Shown one piece after another: positions 1-8,300 of a stretch of DNA of 64,000 bases (positions within the stretch are counted from its first letter, which is position 1; each line of letters opens with the position of its first letter). The stretch lies in assembly GCF_026157035.1 (NCBI RefSeq), contig NZ_JANJZA010000001.1, forward strand, positions 599,001 through 663,000, written 5' to 3'. The notes beneath the pieces are model-generated. The model was given only the letters and a program-made list of their open reading frames with translations, ran no database searches and was not told where the DNA came from. The stretch is from Sphingomicrobium nitratireducens. Its GTDB lineage: Bacteria > Pseudomonadota > Alphaproteobacteria > Sphingomonadales > Sphingomonadaceae. Both the position numbers and the translations under genes were made by a program.

Positions 1-864
1 GTCGAATTCGCGAGCGAGCGCCTGGTTGACCTGGCGGGTGACGTTGGCCTCCCACACGATCTGGCGCAGCGAGAAGCTCAGCGGCACGGCCAGCACCACG
101 AAGGCGAGCACGATGCCCGCGACCTGCATCTGCGTTTGCTTCTTGGAGAGGTTGGTGCGGAAGCCGTAGAGCCGCGCCATCACGGCGGTGGTCAGCGCGA
201 TGGTCATCAGGTTGGTGATGAACAGCATCAAGGCGCCGCCGAACGCGGTCCAGTTGAACGTCGCGAGCCCGAATCCCACGACCGACAATGGCGGCATCAG
301 GGCGGTCGCGATGGCGACCCCGACGATCGTGCCCTGCCGCCCCTTGATCATCGCGTAGGCGCCCGCGAGGCCCGAAAAGAGCGCGACGGCAAGGTCGATC
401 AACGTCGGGCGCGTGCGCCCGGCGATCTCGGGCGTGACCGTCTGGATCGGCGAGAGGTAGGTGATGAACGCGCTGATCAGCACGCCCGCGATGACGCCGT
501 AGAGCAGGGTCTTGCCGGTCTGGCGCAGCCAGCGGATGTCGCCGATGGCGAGCGCCAGGCCCGAGCCGATGATCGGCCCCATCAGGGGCGACAGCAGCAT
601 CGCGCCGATGACGACCGCAGGGGAGGACTGGATCAGCCCGAGTACCGCGATGCCGGCCGACATCGAGGTCATGAAGATGTAGCGCCCGTCGAGCCCGCCT
701 TCCTCGCGCACGCGGCGATAGGCCTCGGTCTGGTCGACGGTCCGCACGAAGTTGCGCCGCCACCACTGACGGATCGACGCGTAGATGCGCAGCCGCTCCC
801 GCTTGGCGATGAGGGTTTCGGCGTCGGCCTCCTGTTCGGACCGGGTGTCGGCAGTCTCGTTCAT
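1..864 (-). CDS. DUF389 (TIGR00341-type) membrane protein, 3' end cut by window edge
   Basis: The reading frame opens at ATG 864 and runs off the left edge, giving 288 codons. A charged N-terminus of about 45 residues (MNETADTRSEQEAD...) is followed by a glycine-rich hydrophobic block with the pattern SSPAVVIGAML and SPLMGPIIGSGLAL, which is the hallmark of DUF389 proteins. Several more membrane segments follow, including one reading ATALMPPLSVVGFGL. DUF389 proteins are polytopic inner-membrane proteins of unknown function. The gene is transcribed away from the GDSL autotransporter terminator. The family call is firm; no substrate or role can be inferred. Confidence 0.85.
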   Translation of the reverse strand, partial: MNETADTRSEQEADAETLIAKRERLRIYASIRQWWRRNFVRTVDQTEAYRRVREEGGLDGRYIFMTSMSAGIAVLGLIQSSPAVVIGAMLLSPLMGPIIGSGLALAIGDIRWLRQTGKTLLYGVIAGVLISAFITYLSPIQTVTPEIAGRTRPTLIDLAVALFSGLAGAYAMIKGRQGTIVGVAIATALMPPLSVVGFGLATFNWTAFGGALMLFITNLMTIALTTAVMARLYGFRTNLSKKQTQMQVAGIVLAFVVLAVPLSFSLRQIVWEANVTRQVNQALAREFD

Positions 865-892
865 CGGGGCCGTGTGTGGGACATCCGGCCGG

Positions 893-930
893 CAAAGAAA
901 AGGGGCGGCGGACCCAGGTCCACCGCCCCC
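893..930 (-). terminator. Rho-independent terminator of the GDSL autotransporter gene
   Basis: On the minus strand a GC-rich hairpin (arms GGGGGCGGTGG and CCGCCGCCCC around ACCTGGGTC) is followed at once by CTTTTCTTT. It begins about 20 bases after the stop codon of the upstream minus-strand gene and ends before the DUF389 start. Confidence 0.8.
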
Positions 931-950
931 ATCTGCCGAGCGTGCGGCGC

Positions 951-2825
951 TTAGAAGCCGAAGCTCAGCGCGACGCTGGCGCCGGTCTCGTCGCCGTCGG
1001 TCTTGTCGATCGTCGCGTTGGCGGCGACGTCGAGACGGACGCTCGAGAAGATCTGGGCCGAGAAGCCGCCCGAGATGCGACCGTAGAGGTCGTCGGGGGT
1101 TTCGCCGACATCGAAGCTGTTGACGATGGTCGGGCTGGCAGTCTGCGAGAAGCTGAACACGCGGCCGTCGCCGTCGAGATCCTTTTCGAGCATCAGGCTG
1201 GCGTGCGGACGAAGCTGGACGCCGCTGCCGGCAAAGTCGCCGCGCAGTTCGACGCCAACCGCGCCGCGAAGCGAGCTGTACTCGATCGAATCGACGTTGA
1301 GGTTGAGCGCCGGATCGCCGCTCTCGGTGTAGCCGTCGACGTCGACGGTGGCGTAATCGAGCGCGAGCACCGGACCGACGCGCAGCTTGCCGACATTGGC
1401 GAGGTAGCCGGCCTTCGCGCCGAGGACGAGGTGATCGCCGTCCATCTCCGCCGAGCGGGCGAGATCCTCGATGATGCCCTCGCGCTCGACTTCATGGTCG
1501 TCGGTGCCCCAGCCCGCATAGGCCTGCACAAACGCCGGGCCCATCGCGTAGCCGGCGAACGCGCCGATCTGAAGCGAGGTCGCCTCGGCTTCGGCATAGC
1601 CCTCGGCATATTCGGCCTCGGGCATCGAGTAGCGGCCCATCAGGCCGACGACGCCGTTGCCGAAGCCGTATTCGATGCCGCCGTGGACGCCGGCGGTGCG
1701 AACCTTGAGCGGGTCCTGCGTCTGGGTCATGTCGATCGAGCGGCTCATCGCGTCGCCGCCCACATAGACCTTGAGGCCCTCGGCCATGTCGCCGTCGCGC
1801 GGCGAGGTGCCGTCCATGCGCTGGGTCATCACGCGGCCGAACTGGCGCGCATTGTCGATCGCGAGGTCCGAGCTGGCGGTCATCGAAAGCGGCGCCTGGA
1901 GCTGCGCGGCGACATATTTGGCGACAACCTCGAAGCCCGCCGAGGTGAGGTGCAGCTGGTCGCCGTAGACGACGTAGCTGTTGGCGACCGACTTGTCGGC
2001 GATGCAGATCGTGTCGAGCAGGAAGGGCGGGCAGGCGATGCCCTGGAAGCCGAACGCGGCGAGGTTGGATTCGAGGTTGCCGAGAACCGCGTTCAGATCG
2101 AGATAGTGAACCATCACGCCATTGGCGGCGTAGCCGGCCAGCGTATCGCGCATCTGCGCGTCGAATGCCTGATAATAGGCATCGCGAACCGCGAAGGCGG
2201 CGGCCGGGTCGGGCTGGTACTGCACCTCGGGAAGGTTGGCGGTGTTGCCCGCGAGATAGGAGATGTTCTGCGCGCCCGCCGCGACAAGCGCGTCGAGACC
2301 GGCAGTGGCGTAGGCTGCCGAGACCGCACCGGCCAGCGGCGCGTTGGCGAGCAAGCCGCCATTCTGCTGGTAGAAGCGCGCGTCGTTGCCGCCGATCGAG
2401 ATGGCGAGCAGGTCGTTCTCGCCGAACGTGCCGCTGACTTCCGGAAAGACGGTAGGCGCCGGGAACACGTCGCCGCCGCCGCCGAGGAACACGTTCCATT
2501 CGGTCGCGAAGCCCGGCAGGCCGGCGTTGGTGTTGGTGTTGTCGGTTAGCGCGCCGCCGATCGCGAAATTGTCGACGTCGACGTTGAGCAGCTGGGCGAG
2601 CGTGTCGATATAGTTGGTCCCGCCCGAGAAGCGACCGGTCGGGTAGGCGAGCTTGGCAGAGGCCGGAATGTCGCCGAACGCGTCGATGATCTCGAAGGCA
2701 TTGCCTTGGTCGGCATAGCTGTCACCGAAGGCGACGATGCGGTCGATGCGCTGGGCATGGGCGGCCTGCGGCATCATCGCCGCGGTGGCGAGAAGGCTCG
2801 CCGCAAGCAAACGGGTCTTGGTCAT
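951..2825 (-). CDS. GDSL/SGNH-hydrolase autotransporter (EstA-like esterase/lipase)
   Basis: The 624-residue protein has a Sec signal peptide (residues 1-24, ending AAHA). An SGNH hydrolase passenger follows: block I FGDSYADQGN with nucleophile Ser36, block III GGND at 145-148, and the catalytic pair D289-x-x-H292 in DQLH. From about residue 345 the sequence becomes alternating beta-strand with many Tyr and Gly, and it ends in VALSFGF with a terminal Phe. That is typical of a type V autotransporter beta-barrel. By family knowledge it is a surface-anchored carboxylesterase acting on lipids or short-chain esters. It is a single-gene unit with its own terminator. Its promoter should lie in 2826-2990, but I could not pick a convincing -35/-10 pair there. 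Confidence 0.92.
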   Translation of the reverse strand: MTKTRLLAASLLATAAMMPQAAHAQRIDRIVAFGDSYADQGNAFEIIDAFGDIPASAKLAYPTGRFSGGTNYIDTLAQLLNVDVDNFAIGGALTDNTNTNAGLPGFATEWNVFLGGGGDVFPAPTVFPEVSGTFGENDLLAISIGGNDARFYQQNGGLLANAPLAGAVSAAYATAGLDALVAAGAQNISYLAGNTANLPEVQYQPDPAAAFAVRDAYYQAFDAQMRDTLAGYAANGVMVHYLDLNAVLGNLESNLAAFGFQGIACPPFLLDTICIADKSVANSYVVYGDQLHLTSAGFEVVAKYVAAQLQAPLSMTASSDLAIDNARQFGRVMTQRMDGTSPRDGDMAEGLKVYVGGDAMSRSIDMTQTQDPLKVRTAGVHGGIEYGFGNGVVGLMGRYSMPEAEYAEGYAEAEATSLQIGAFAGYAMGPAFVQAYAGWGTDDHEVEREGIIEDLARSAEMDGDHLVLGAKAGYLANVGKLRVGPVLALDYATVDVDGYTESGDPALNLNVDSIEYSSLRGAVGVELRGDFAGSGVQLRPHASLMLEKDLDGDGRVFSFSQTASPTIVNSFDVGETPDDLYGRISGGFSAQIFSSVRLDVAANATIDKTDGDETGASVALSFGF

Positions 2826-2990
2826 GAAAGAAATGCACTCCTAGCGTCGCCCGGGCGGGCACGGGTTTCGAAACGCTACCGGGATTGCGTGCGCGGGCGC
2901 GGGGTCGCAACCCCGACTTTGGTGCCGTTCGTCGAAGTCACGTGGCGCGTGACAGTAATGCTACAACATTTGTTATATTTGGCGGAAAAC

Positions 2991-4301
2991 TCAGCGCGGC
3001 GTGTCGGCCAGGCGACTGAGCAGGATCGCGCTGCGCTTGGCCTGGCGCCAGATCGAGGCGATGTCGACGGCTTCTTCGGGCGTGTGGTCGCCGCGGCTCG
3101 CGGGGCCCATGCCGGCAAGCCCGTCGACGAGATGCGCGACGAAGCTGATGTCGGCCGCGCCGCGCCGCAGCGGGTCGAGCGCGTCCATCGCGGGCAGGCC
3201 GAGATCGGCGTTGACCTCGTTGAGCGCGTCGAGGATCGCGCGGTTGCCCGCGGTCGGCGGCATGGGCGGATAATATTCGTCGAACTCGATGGCCGCCTCG
3301 GTGCCCGGTAGGTTCTCGGCGACGATGGCGCGCATCGCGGCTTGGGTGCGTTCGATCTGGTCGAGCGTCATCGCCCGCATGTCGCCGCGCACGTAGGCGA
3401 TGGGGGCGATGATGTTGGTCTTGCCGCGCGCCGTTCCGCGGATCTTGTCGGCGTCGATCTCGGCTTCCTCGCCGCCGACGATGAGCCCGACATTGTAGGT
3501 CAGCCGATCCTCGCCGTAGCGCAGTTTCTCGCGGAAATCGTCGATGATCCGCGCCGCCTCGAACACCGCGCCGTTGCCGAGATAGTCGGAGAAGATGCCC
3601 GAGCTGTGGCCCGAGCGCGCGGTGACGGTGACCGTCCAGCTGCCCGCCGAGCGGCGCGCGACCGAGCCCATGTCCTTGCCGTCGTCGACGATGAGGCCCT
3701 CGTAGCCAATCGCGATGTCGCTCGCTTCAGCGGCCGCAATCAGCGCGGCGCGGGAAACCGATTGCGGCTCGCCCGAATCCTCCTCGTCGCCCATCAGGAC
3801 GACGACGATGTCGGCACCATCGAGCGTGCCCGCCGCCTTCATCGCCTGCAGCGCGAGGAGCATGGTGACGATGCCGCCCTTGTCGTCGCCCGCGCCCGGC
3901 CCTTGCCCGAAATTGCCGTCGCGCTCCCAGCGCTGGAACGGGCTGTCGGGTTCGAACACGGTATCGAGATGGCCGATGAGGAGGAGCCGCTTGCCGGTTC
4001 CGTCGCCGGCGTGGCGCGCGATCAGGTGGCCGGCACGGTCGGTGCCCGGCGCCTCGACCCACTCGGTCGCAAAGCCCAGCGCGTCGAATTCCTTCGCCAT
4101 CACGCGCCCGACCGCGCGCACGCCCTCGTGGTTCATCGTTCCAGAATTGATGTTCACGATCCGCGCGAGGAGGTCGACCGTCTCGTCTTGCTTGGCATCG
4201 ACGGTCTCGATCATGGTCCGTTCGGCGGGCGAAAGCTGCGCGGCGGCGGGAGCGGGGAGGGCAAAGGCGGCGAAGAGCGCGGCAAGGGCGAGGCGGGACA
4301 T
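2991..4301 (-). CDS. Exported M20 family metallopeptidase (glutamate carboxypeptidase-like)
   Basis: The protein has 436 residues with a Sec signal peptide (MSRLALAALFAAFALPAPAAAQ). The M20 metal-binding pattern is visible in order: HLDTVFEP (His and Asp), GAGDDKGG (bridging Asp), GDEEDSGE (catalytic and ligand Glu), and a late RGDHTPEE His. This suits a periplasmic zinc aminoacylase or carboxypeptidase of the CPG2 type, which hydrolyses C-terminal Glu or related acyl-amino acids. The substrate cannot be deduced. It is divergent from the endolysin gene and probably monocistronic. Confidence 0.9.
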   Translation of the reverse strand: MSRLALAALFAAFALPAPAAAQLSPAERTMIETVDAKQDETVDLLARIVNINSGTMNHEGVRAVGRVMAKEFDALGFATEWVEAPGTDRAGHLIARHAGDGTGKRLLLIGHLDTVFEPDSPFQRWERDGNFGQGPGAGDDKGGIVTMLLALQAMKAAGTLDGADIVVVLMGDEEDSGEPQSVSRAALIAAAEASDIAIGYEGLIVDDGKDMGSVARRSAGSWTVTVTARSGHSSGIFSDYLGNGAVFEAARIIDDFREKLRYGEDRLTYNVGLIVGGEEAEIDADKIRGTARGKTNIIAPIAYVRGDMRAMTLDQIERTQAAMRAIVAENLPGTEAAIEFDEYYPPMPPTAGNRAILDALNEVNADLGLPAMDALDPLRRGAADISFVAHLVDGLAGMGPASRGDHTPEEAVDIASIWRQAKRSAILLSRLADTPR

Positions 4302-4340
4302 GGCGGCAGCCTAGCAGCACTCGGCAACAGCGCAATGCGA

Positions 4341-4369
4341 GCGATTGGAGAAAATCGCTGTCCTACAAT
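4341..4369 (+). promoter_or_regulatory. Inverted repeat and possible -10 element upstream of the endolysin-holin pair
   Basis: GCGATT and AATCGC form a perfect 6-bp inverted repeat separated by six bases (4341-4358). A TACAAT -10-like hexamer lies at 4364-4369, 46 bases before the endolysin start. The repeat covers the place where a -35 element would sit, which would suit an operator. No good -35 sequence is visible, so this is only a candidate. Confidence 0.3.
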
Positions 4370-4414
4370 GTGCCAAATCGGTTAATCCAGTGCGACTCGA
4401 CAGGAGAATGCGCG

Positions 4415-5017
4415 ATGACCCGACCCCAACTTGCCACCCCCGAAAGCATCGCCACGCTCGCCGACGGGTTGGTCGAAGCGCTGATCGAACGAGAGGGCGG
4501 ATATGTCCATCACCCCGCAGACCGCGGCGGTCCCACCAATTTTGGGATCACGCAGGAGGTCGCCCGCGCGCAAGGATACATGGCCGACATGCGCGACCTG
4601 CCGCGCGAGGAGGCACGTGCCATCTATCGCCGCCTCTACTGGCTTCGCCCGGGGCTCGACCGCATCGCGCGGCGCCTGCCGCTGATCGCCGCCGAACTGT
4701 TCGACACCGGCGTCAACATGGGGCCCGCGGTCGCGATCACGTTTCTCCAGCGTGCCTTGAACGCGTTGAACCGCGAGCAGCGCGACTATGCCGATCTCGT
4801 CCCGGACGGGCGGGTGGGCGCGCAGACGCTGGCCGCGCTCGACGCCTATCTCGCAGTGCGCGCAGGGCAGGGGGGCGAGACCGTGCTGCGCCGCGCCCTC
4901 GAGGCGCTTCAGGGCGAACGCTACCTCCGTCTCGCGGAGCGCCGCCCCGCCAACGAGGCCTTTCTCTACGGATGGCTCGCCAACCGGATCGGCCAGATCG
5001 ACAGCATCAACCTTTAG
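4415..5017 (+). CDS. Glycoside hydrolase family 108 endolysin
   Basis: The protein has 200 residues starting MTRPQLAT. ATG 4415 was chosen over the in-frame ATG at 4370 because AGGAG lies eight bases upstream of it. The N-terminal domain carries the GH108 pattern EGGYV (predicted catalytic Glu27) followed by DRGGPTNFGIT. The C-terminal part (FDTGVNMGPAV...) matches the peptidoglycan-binding domain usually paired with GH108. It should cleave the peptidoglycan glycan chain. There is no signal peptide, so it needs a holin to reach the wall, and the next gene encodes one. No other phage gene is nearby. Confidence 0.88.
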   Translation: MTRPQLATPESIATLADGLVEALIEREGGYVHHPADRGGPTNFGITQEVARAQGYMADMRDLPREEARAIYRRLYWLRPGLDRIARRLPLIAAELFDTGVNMGPAVAITFLQRALNALNREQRDYADLVPDGRVGAQTLAALDAYLAVRAGQGGETVLRRALEALQGERYLRLAERRPANEAFLYGWLANRIGQIDSINL

Positions 5018-5032
5018 CAACAGGAGACTATC

Positions 5033-5446
5033 ATGGCCCTCGTCGACGCCATCATCGGCCCGCTCGCCAAGCTGATCGACAAGATCATCCCCGACAAAGA
5101 AGCGCGCGCCAAGGCGCAGCTCGAACTCATCCGCCTGCAGGGCTCGCAGGAACTCGAGACCATCGCGGTGCAGATGCAGGCGATCGTGGCCGAGGCGCAG
5201 TCGGCGGATCCGTGGACCAGCCGCGCGCGCCCCAGTTTCATGTACGTGATGTACACGCTGATCCTGTTCGCGATTCCGATGGGGCTGATCAGCGCCGCCG
5301 ACCGCGCCACCGCCGAGGCGATCGCCAGCGGGATGACGGCCTACCTCTCCGGCATTCCCGAGAGCCTCTACGCCTTGTTCGGCACCGGTTATCTTGGCTA
5401 CACGGCGGCAAGGACGTGGGGGAAGGTGAAGGGAGTCGAGCGCTGA
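5033..5446 (+). CDS. Three-TM type holin (Holin_3TMs superfamily)
   Basis: The protein has 137 residues. Residues 1-60 are an amphipathic, charged helical stretch. They are followed by a strongly hydrophobic segment at about 69-88 (FMYVMYTLILFAIPMGLI) and a second apolar region at about 92-125. The layout PWTSRARP followed by a membrane helix is characteristic of this holin superfamily. It starts 15 bases after the endolysin stop, with AGGAG upstream, so the two are almost certainly co-transcribed. The holin would permeabilise the inner membrane and release the endolysin. Related pairs serve prophages and gene transfer agents. Confidence 0.82.
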   Translation: MALVDAIIGPLAKLIDKIIPDKEARAKAQLELIRLQGSQELETIAVQMQAIVAEAQSADPWTSRARPSFMYVMYTLILFAIPMGLISAADRATAEAIASGMTAYLSGIPESLYALFGTGYLGYTAARTWGKVKGVER

Positions 5447-5466
5447 TCGACTGGAAGGCGCCCAAG

Positions 5467-6360
5467 ATGAAGCGCCGCGTCAAGCGGATGCGTCGCCGCG
5501 TCGGAGCGGCGGGCGAGGCGTCGCTGTGGGCGCTCGAACGGGTCGGCCTGTCGCCGGTCGCCCTGCTCGACACGACCAGCCGCTTCCTCGGCGACAAGGA
5601 CACGCACTGCCTCGCTGCGGGCAAGCAATATGGAAACGAGCCGCGCCAGAGCCTCGACATCTGGGCCCCGCGCCAGGTCGACGGGCCGCTGCCGGTGGTG
5701 GTCTTCTTCTACGGCGGCGGCTGGGTCGGGGGCGAGCGCGGCGAGTTCGGCTATGTCGGACGCGCGCTCGCGGCGCAGGGCTTCCTCGCCGTGCTTCCCG
5801 ACTACCGCCTCGCGCCGTCGGCCAAGTTCCCGGACTTTATCGAGGACGGGGCGCTGGCGGTGAAATGGCTGATCGACCATGCCGAGGAATATGGCGGCGA
5901 TCCCGCGCGCATCGCGGTCGCGGGGCATAGCGCGGGTGGACATCTGGCCGCGATGCTCACGCTCAACCGCCGTTACCTCGGCGAACTCGGGCTCGATCCG
6001 GGCGTGGTGGGCGCGGCGGTGCTGATGAGCGCGCCGACCCACTTCCTTCCGTTCAAGGACCCGCGCGCAATCGCCGCCTTCGGTCACTGGCCCGAACCGC
6101 TCGAGACCCAGCCGATCCGCTTCGCGCGCGGCGATGCGCCGCCGATCCTGATCCAGACCGGCACCGCCGACATCACGGTGCGCGCGCGCAACTCGCAGCA
6201 GCTTGCCCACGCGATCGAGAAGGAAGGCGGGGACGTCACGCTGAAGCTCTATCGCGGCGCGGTCCATTCGGACCCGGTGAAGAGCTTCTCGCCGCTGTTC
6301 CGGACCAAATATCCGTTCGTCGAGGACATGATCGCCTTCCTGAAGGACAAGCTCGCCTGA
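5467..6360 (+). CDS. Alpha/beta-hydrolase (carboxylesterase / HSL-like esterase)
   Basis: The frame is open from 4345, but translation most likely starts at ATG 5467 (MKRRVKRM), which has GGAAGG nine bases upstream; this gives 297 residues. The oxyanion-hole block reads FFYGGGW in place of HGGG. The nucleophile elbow is GHSAGG, the acid is probably the Asp in TGTADITV, and the histidine is in GAVHSD. This is a BD-FAE/HSL-type esterase. The N-terminus is very basic and has no clear signal peptide, so a cytoplasmic location is likely. It follows the holin by 20 bases and may share its transcript. Confidence 0.85.
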   Translation: MKRRVKRMRRRVGAAGEASLWALERVGLSPVALLDTTSRFLGDKDTHCLAAGKQYGNEPRQSLDIWAPRQVDGPLPVVVFFYGGGWVGGERGEFGYVGRALAAQGFLAVLPDYRLAPSAKFPDFIEDGALAVKWLIDHAEEYGGDPARIAVAGHSAGGHLAAMLTLNRRYLGELGLDPGVVGAAVLMSAPTHFLPFKDPRAIAAFGHWPEPLETQPIRFARGDAPPILIQTGTADITVRARNSQQLAHAIEKEGGDVTLKLYRGAVHSDPVKSFSPLFRTKYPFVEDMIAFLKDKLA

Positions 6361-6417
6361 ACTTGCAGCCGGTGCGCGCGCTCCCCACATGGCATCCCGT
6401 ACCCAAGGGAGAGGCGA

Positions 6418-6951
6418 TTGGAACAGTTTCACGGAACCACCATCCTCGGCGTCAAGAAGGACGGCAGGACCGTCATCGCCGGTGACGGGCAGGTCAGTCT
6501 CGGCAACACGGTGATCAAGCCCAACGCGAAGAAGGTTCGGCGCATCGGCGCGGACGGCAACGTGATCGGCGGGTTCGCCGGAGCGACGGCCGATGCGTTC
6601 ACCCTTTTCGAGCGGCTGGAAAAGAAGCTCGAGGCCTCGAACGGCAAGCTGATGCGCGCCGCGGTCGAACTGGCCAAGGACTGGCGAACGGACAAGTATC
6701 TCAGGAACCTCGAGGCGATGATGATCGTCGCCGATGCGGAGAGCCTGCTGATCCTCACCGGCAATGGAGACGTGCTCGAACCCGAGGGCGGGATCGCCGC
6801 GATCGGCTCGGGCGGAAATTATGCGCTCGCGGCCGCGCGCGCGCTGACCGAATACGAGCCCGACCCCGAGAAACTCGCCCGCCGCGCCATGGCGATCGCC
6901 GCCGAAGTGTGCGTCTTCACCAACGACCAGCTGACCATCGAGACCGTCTAA
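6418..6951 (+). CDS. hslV: HslV (ClpQ) ATP-dependent protease catalytic subunit
   Basis: The protein has 177 residues. The start is TTG 6418 with GGGAGAGG a few bases upstream; no in-frame ATG is available. The N-terminus reads [11 protein letters not shown], so maturation would remove six residues and expose Thr7 as the N-terminal nucleophile of this proteasome-like peptidase. The blocks [22 protein letters not shown] and [17 protein letters not shown] are the family core (here read in overlapping parts). HslV forms a dodecamer capped by HslU hexamers in the cytoplasm and degrades misfolded proteins. The stop codon is directly followed by the hslU start. Confidence 0.97.
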   Translation: MEQFHGTTILGVKKDGRTVIAGDGQVSLGNTVIKPNAKKVRRIGADGNVIGGFAGATADAFTLFERLEKKLEASNGKLMRAAVELAKDWRTDKYLRNLEAMMIVADAESLLILTGNGDVLEPEGGIAAIGSGGNYALAAARALTEYEPDPEKLARRAMAIAAEVCVFTNDQLTIETV

Positions 6952-8280
6952 GTGAACCAGAATTTCCAGATCGTGCGTAACGGGCCCGAGGCCCTCACCC
7001 CCAAGGCAATCGTCGCCGCACTGGACGAGCATATCATCGGCCAGGCCGACGCCAAGAAGGCGGTCGCGGTGGCACTGCGCAACCGCTGGCGCCGCCAGCA
7101 GCTCGATGACGAGTTGAAGGCCGAAGTGACGCCCAAGAACATCCTAATGATCGGGCCGACTGGGTGCGGCAAGACCGAGATTTCGCGCCGGTTGGCCAAG
7201 CTCGCCGATGCGCCATTCGTCAAGGTCGAGGCGACCAAGTTCACCGAGGTCGGCTATGTCGGGCGCGACGTCGAACAGATCGTGCGCGACCTCGTCGAGG
7301 AAGCCGTGCGGCTCGAACGCGACCGCCGCCGGGAGGCGGTGCGCCAGGCGGCCGAGGAAGCGGCGATGGACCGGCTGCTCGATGCGCTGACCGGCAAGGG
7401 TGCGAGCGAGGCGACGCGCGCCAGCTTCCGCCAGCGCTTCGCCGACGGCAGCCTCGATGAGGCCGAGGTCGAGATCGAGGTCGCCGAACAGCCCTCGATG
7501 CCGTTCGAGATGCCGGGCGGCGGGCAGGTCGGGATGATCAATCTGTCGGACATGATGGGTAAGGCGTTCGGCGGCGCGCCCAAGAAGAGGCGCAAGCTCA
7601 AGGTGAAATCCGCGCTCGAGAAGCTAATCGAGGAGGAAGCGGACAAGAGGCTCGACCTCGACGACGTCAACCGCACCGCGCTCGAGGATGCCGAGGCCAA
7701 CGGCATCGTCTTCCTCGACGAGATCGACAAGATTGCGGTCAGCGACGTGCGCGGCGGCTCGGTCAGCCGCGAGGGCGTCCAGCGCGACCTACTGCCGCTG
7801 ATCGAGGGAACGACGGTCTCGACCAAGTACGGGCCCCTGAAGACCGACCACATCCTGTTCATCGCGTCGGGCGCGTTCCACGTCGCCAAGCCGTCGGACA
7901 TGCTTCCCGAACTGCAGGGCCGCCTGCCGATCCGCGTCGAATTGAAGGCGCTGACGCAGGAGGATTTCGTGGCGATCCTCGAATCGACCCGCGCCAGCCT
8001 GACCGATCAGTATCGCGCGCTGCTCGGCACCGAGGGCGTCACGGTCGAGTTCGACCGCGGCGGGATCGAGGCACTCGCGCGCATCGCCGCCGAGGTCAAC
8101 GAGGCGGTCGAAAATATCGGCGCACGGCGCCTTCAGACGGTGATGGAGAAACTGCTCGAGGACATTAGCTTCGAGGCGGAGGAACGGGCCGGAGAGACGA
8201 TCCGTGTCGACGCCGCCTTCGTCGAAAAGCAGCTTGCGGGAATCGCCCGGAACGCCGACCTGTCGCGCTACGTGCTCTAA
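6952..8280 (+). CDS. hslU: HslU (ClpY) AAA+ ATPase unfoldase
   Basis: The protein has 442 residues and starts at GTG 6952, directly abutting the hslV stop. Walker A is GPTGCGKTE, Walker B is VFLDEIDK, and the protein ends in the conserved RYVL tail that docks into HslV. The intermediate I-domain spans roughly residues 110-230 and is rich in Glu and Arg. It recognises and unfolds substrates using ATP and feeds them to HslV. Gene order hslV-hslU with no gap shows translational coupling. Confidence 0.98.
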   Translation: MNQNFQIVRNGPEALTPKAIVAALDEHIIGQADAKKAVAVALRNRWRRQQLDDELKAEVTPKNILMIGPTGCGKTEISRRLAKLADAPFVKVEATKFTEVGYVGRDVEQIVRDLVEEAVRLERDRRREAVRQAAEEAAMDRLLDALTGKGASEATRASFRQRFADGSLDEAEVEIEVAEQPSMPFEMPGGGQVGMINLSDMMGKAFGGAPKKRRKLKVKSALEKLIEEEADKRLDLDDVNRTALEDAEANGIVFLDEIDKIAVSDVRGGSVSREGVQRDLLPLIEGTTVSTKYGPLKTDHILFIASGAFHVAKPSDMLPELQGRLPIRVELKALTQEDFVAILESTRASLTDQYRALLGTEGVTVEFDRGGIEALARIAAEVNEAVENIGARRLQTVMEKLLEDISFEAEERAGETIRVDAAFVEKQLAGIARNADLSRYVL

Positions 8281-8300
8281 CTGTAGCGGACGGGGGGAAG

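Noticed and set aside
876-2549. Long plus-strand open frame opposite the GDSL autotransporter
   Set aside because: It is an antisense shadow in high-GC DNA; the minus-strand frame has a signal peptide, GDSL motifs and a barrel, while this one has no recognisable domain.
4415-5446. Prophage remnant
   Set aside because: No capsid, tail, terminase, integrase or repressor gene lies within the window; only the lysis pair is present.
4345-6360. A single 671-codon protein ending in the esterase
   Set aside because: The first 370 codons lie over the endolysin and holin genes in another frame; the esterase has its own start and ribosome site at 5467.
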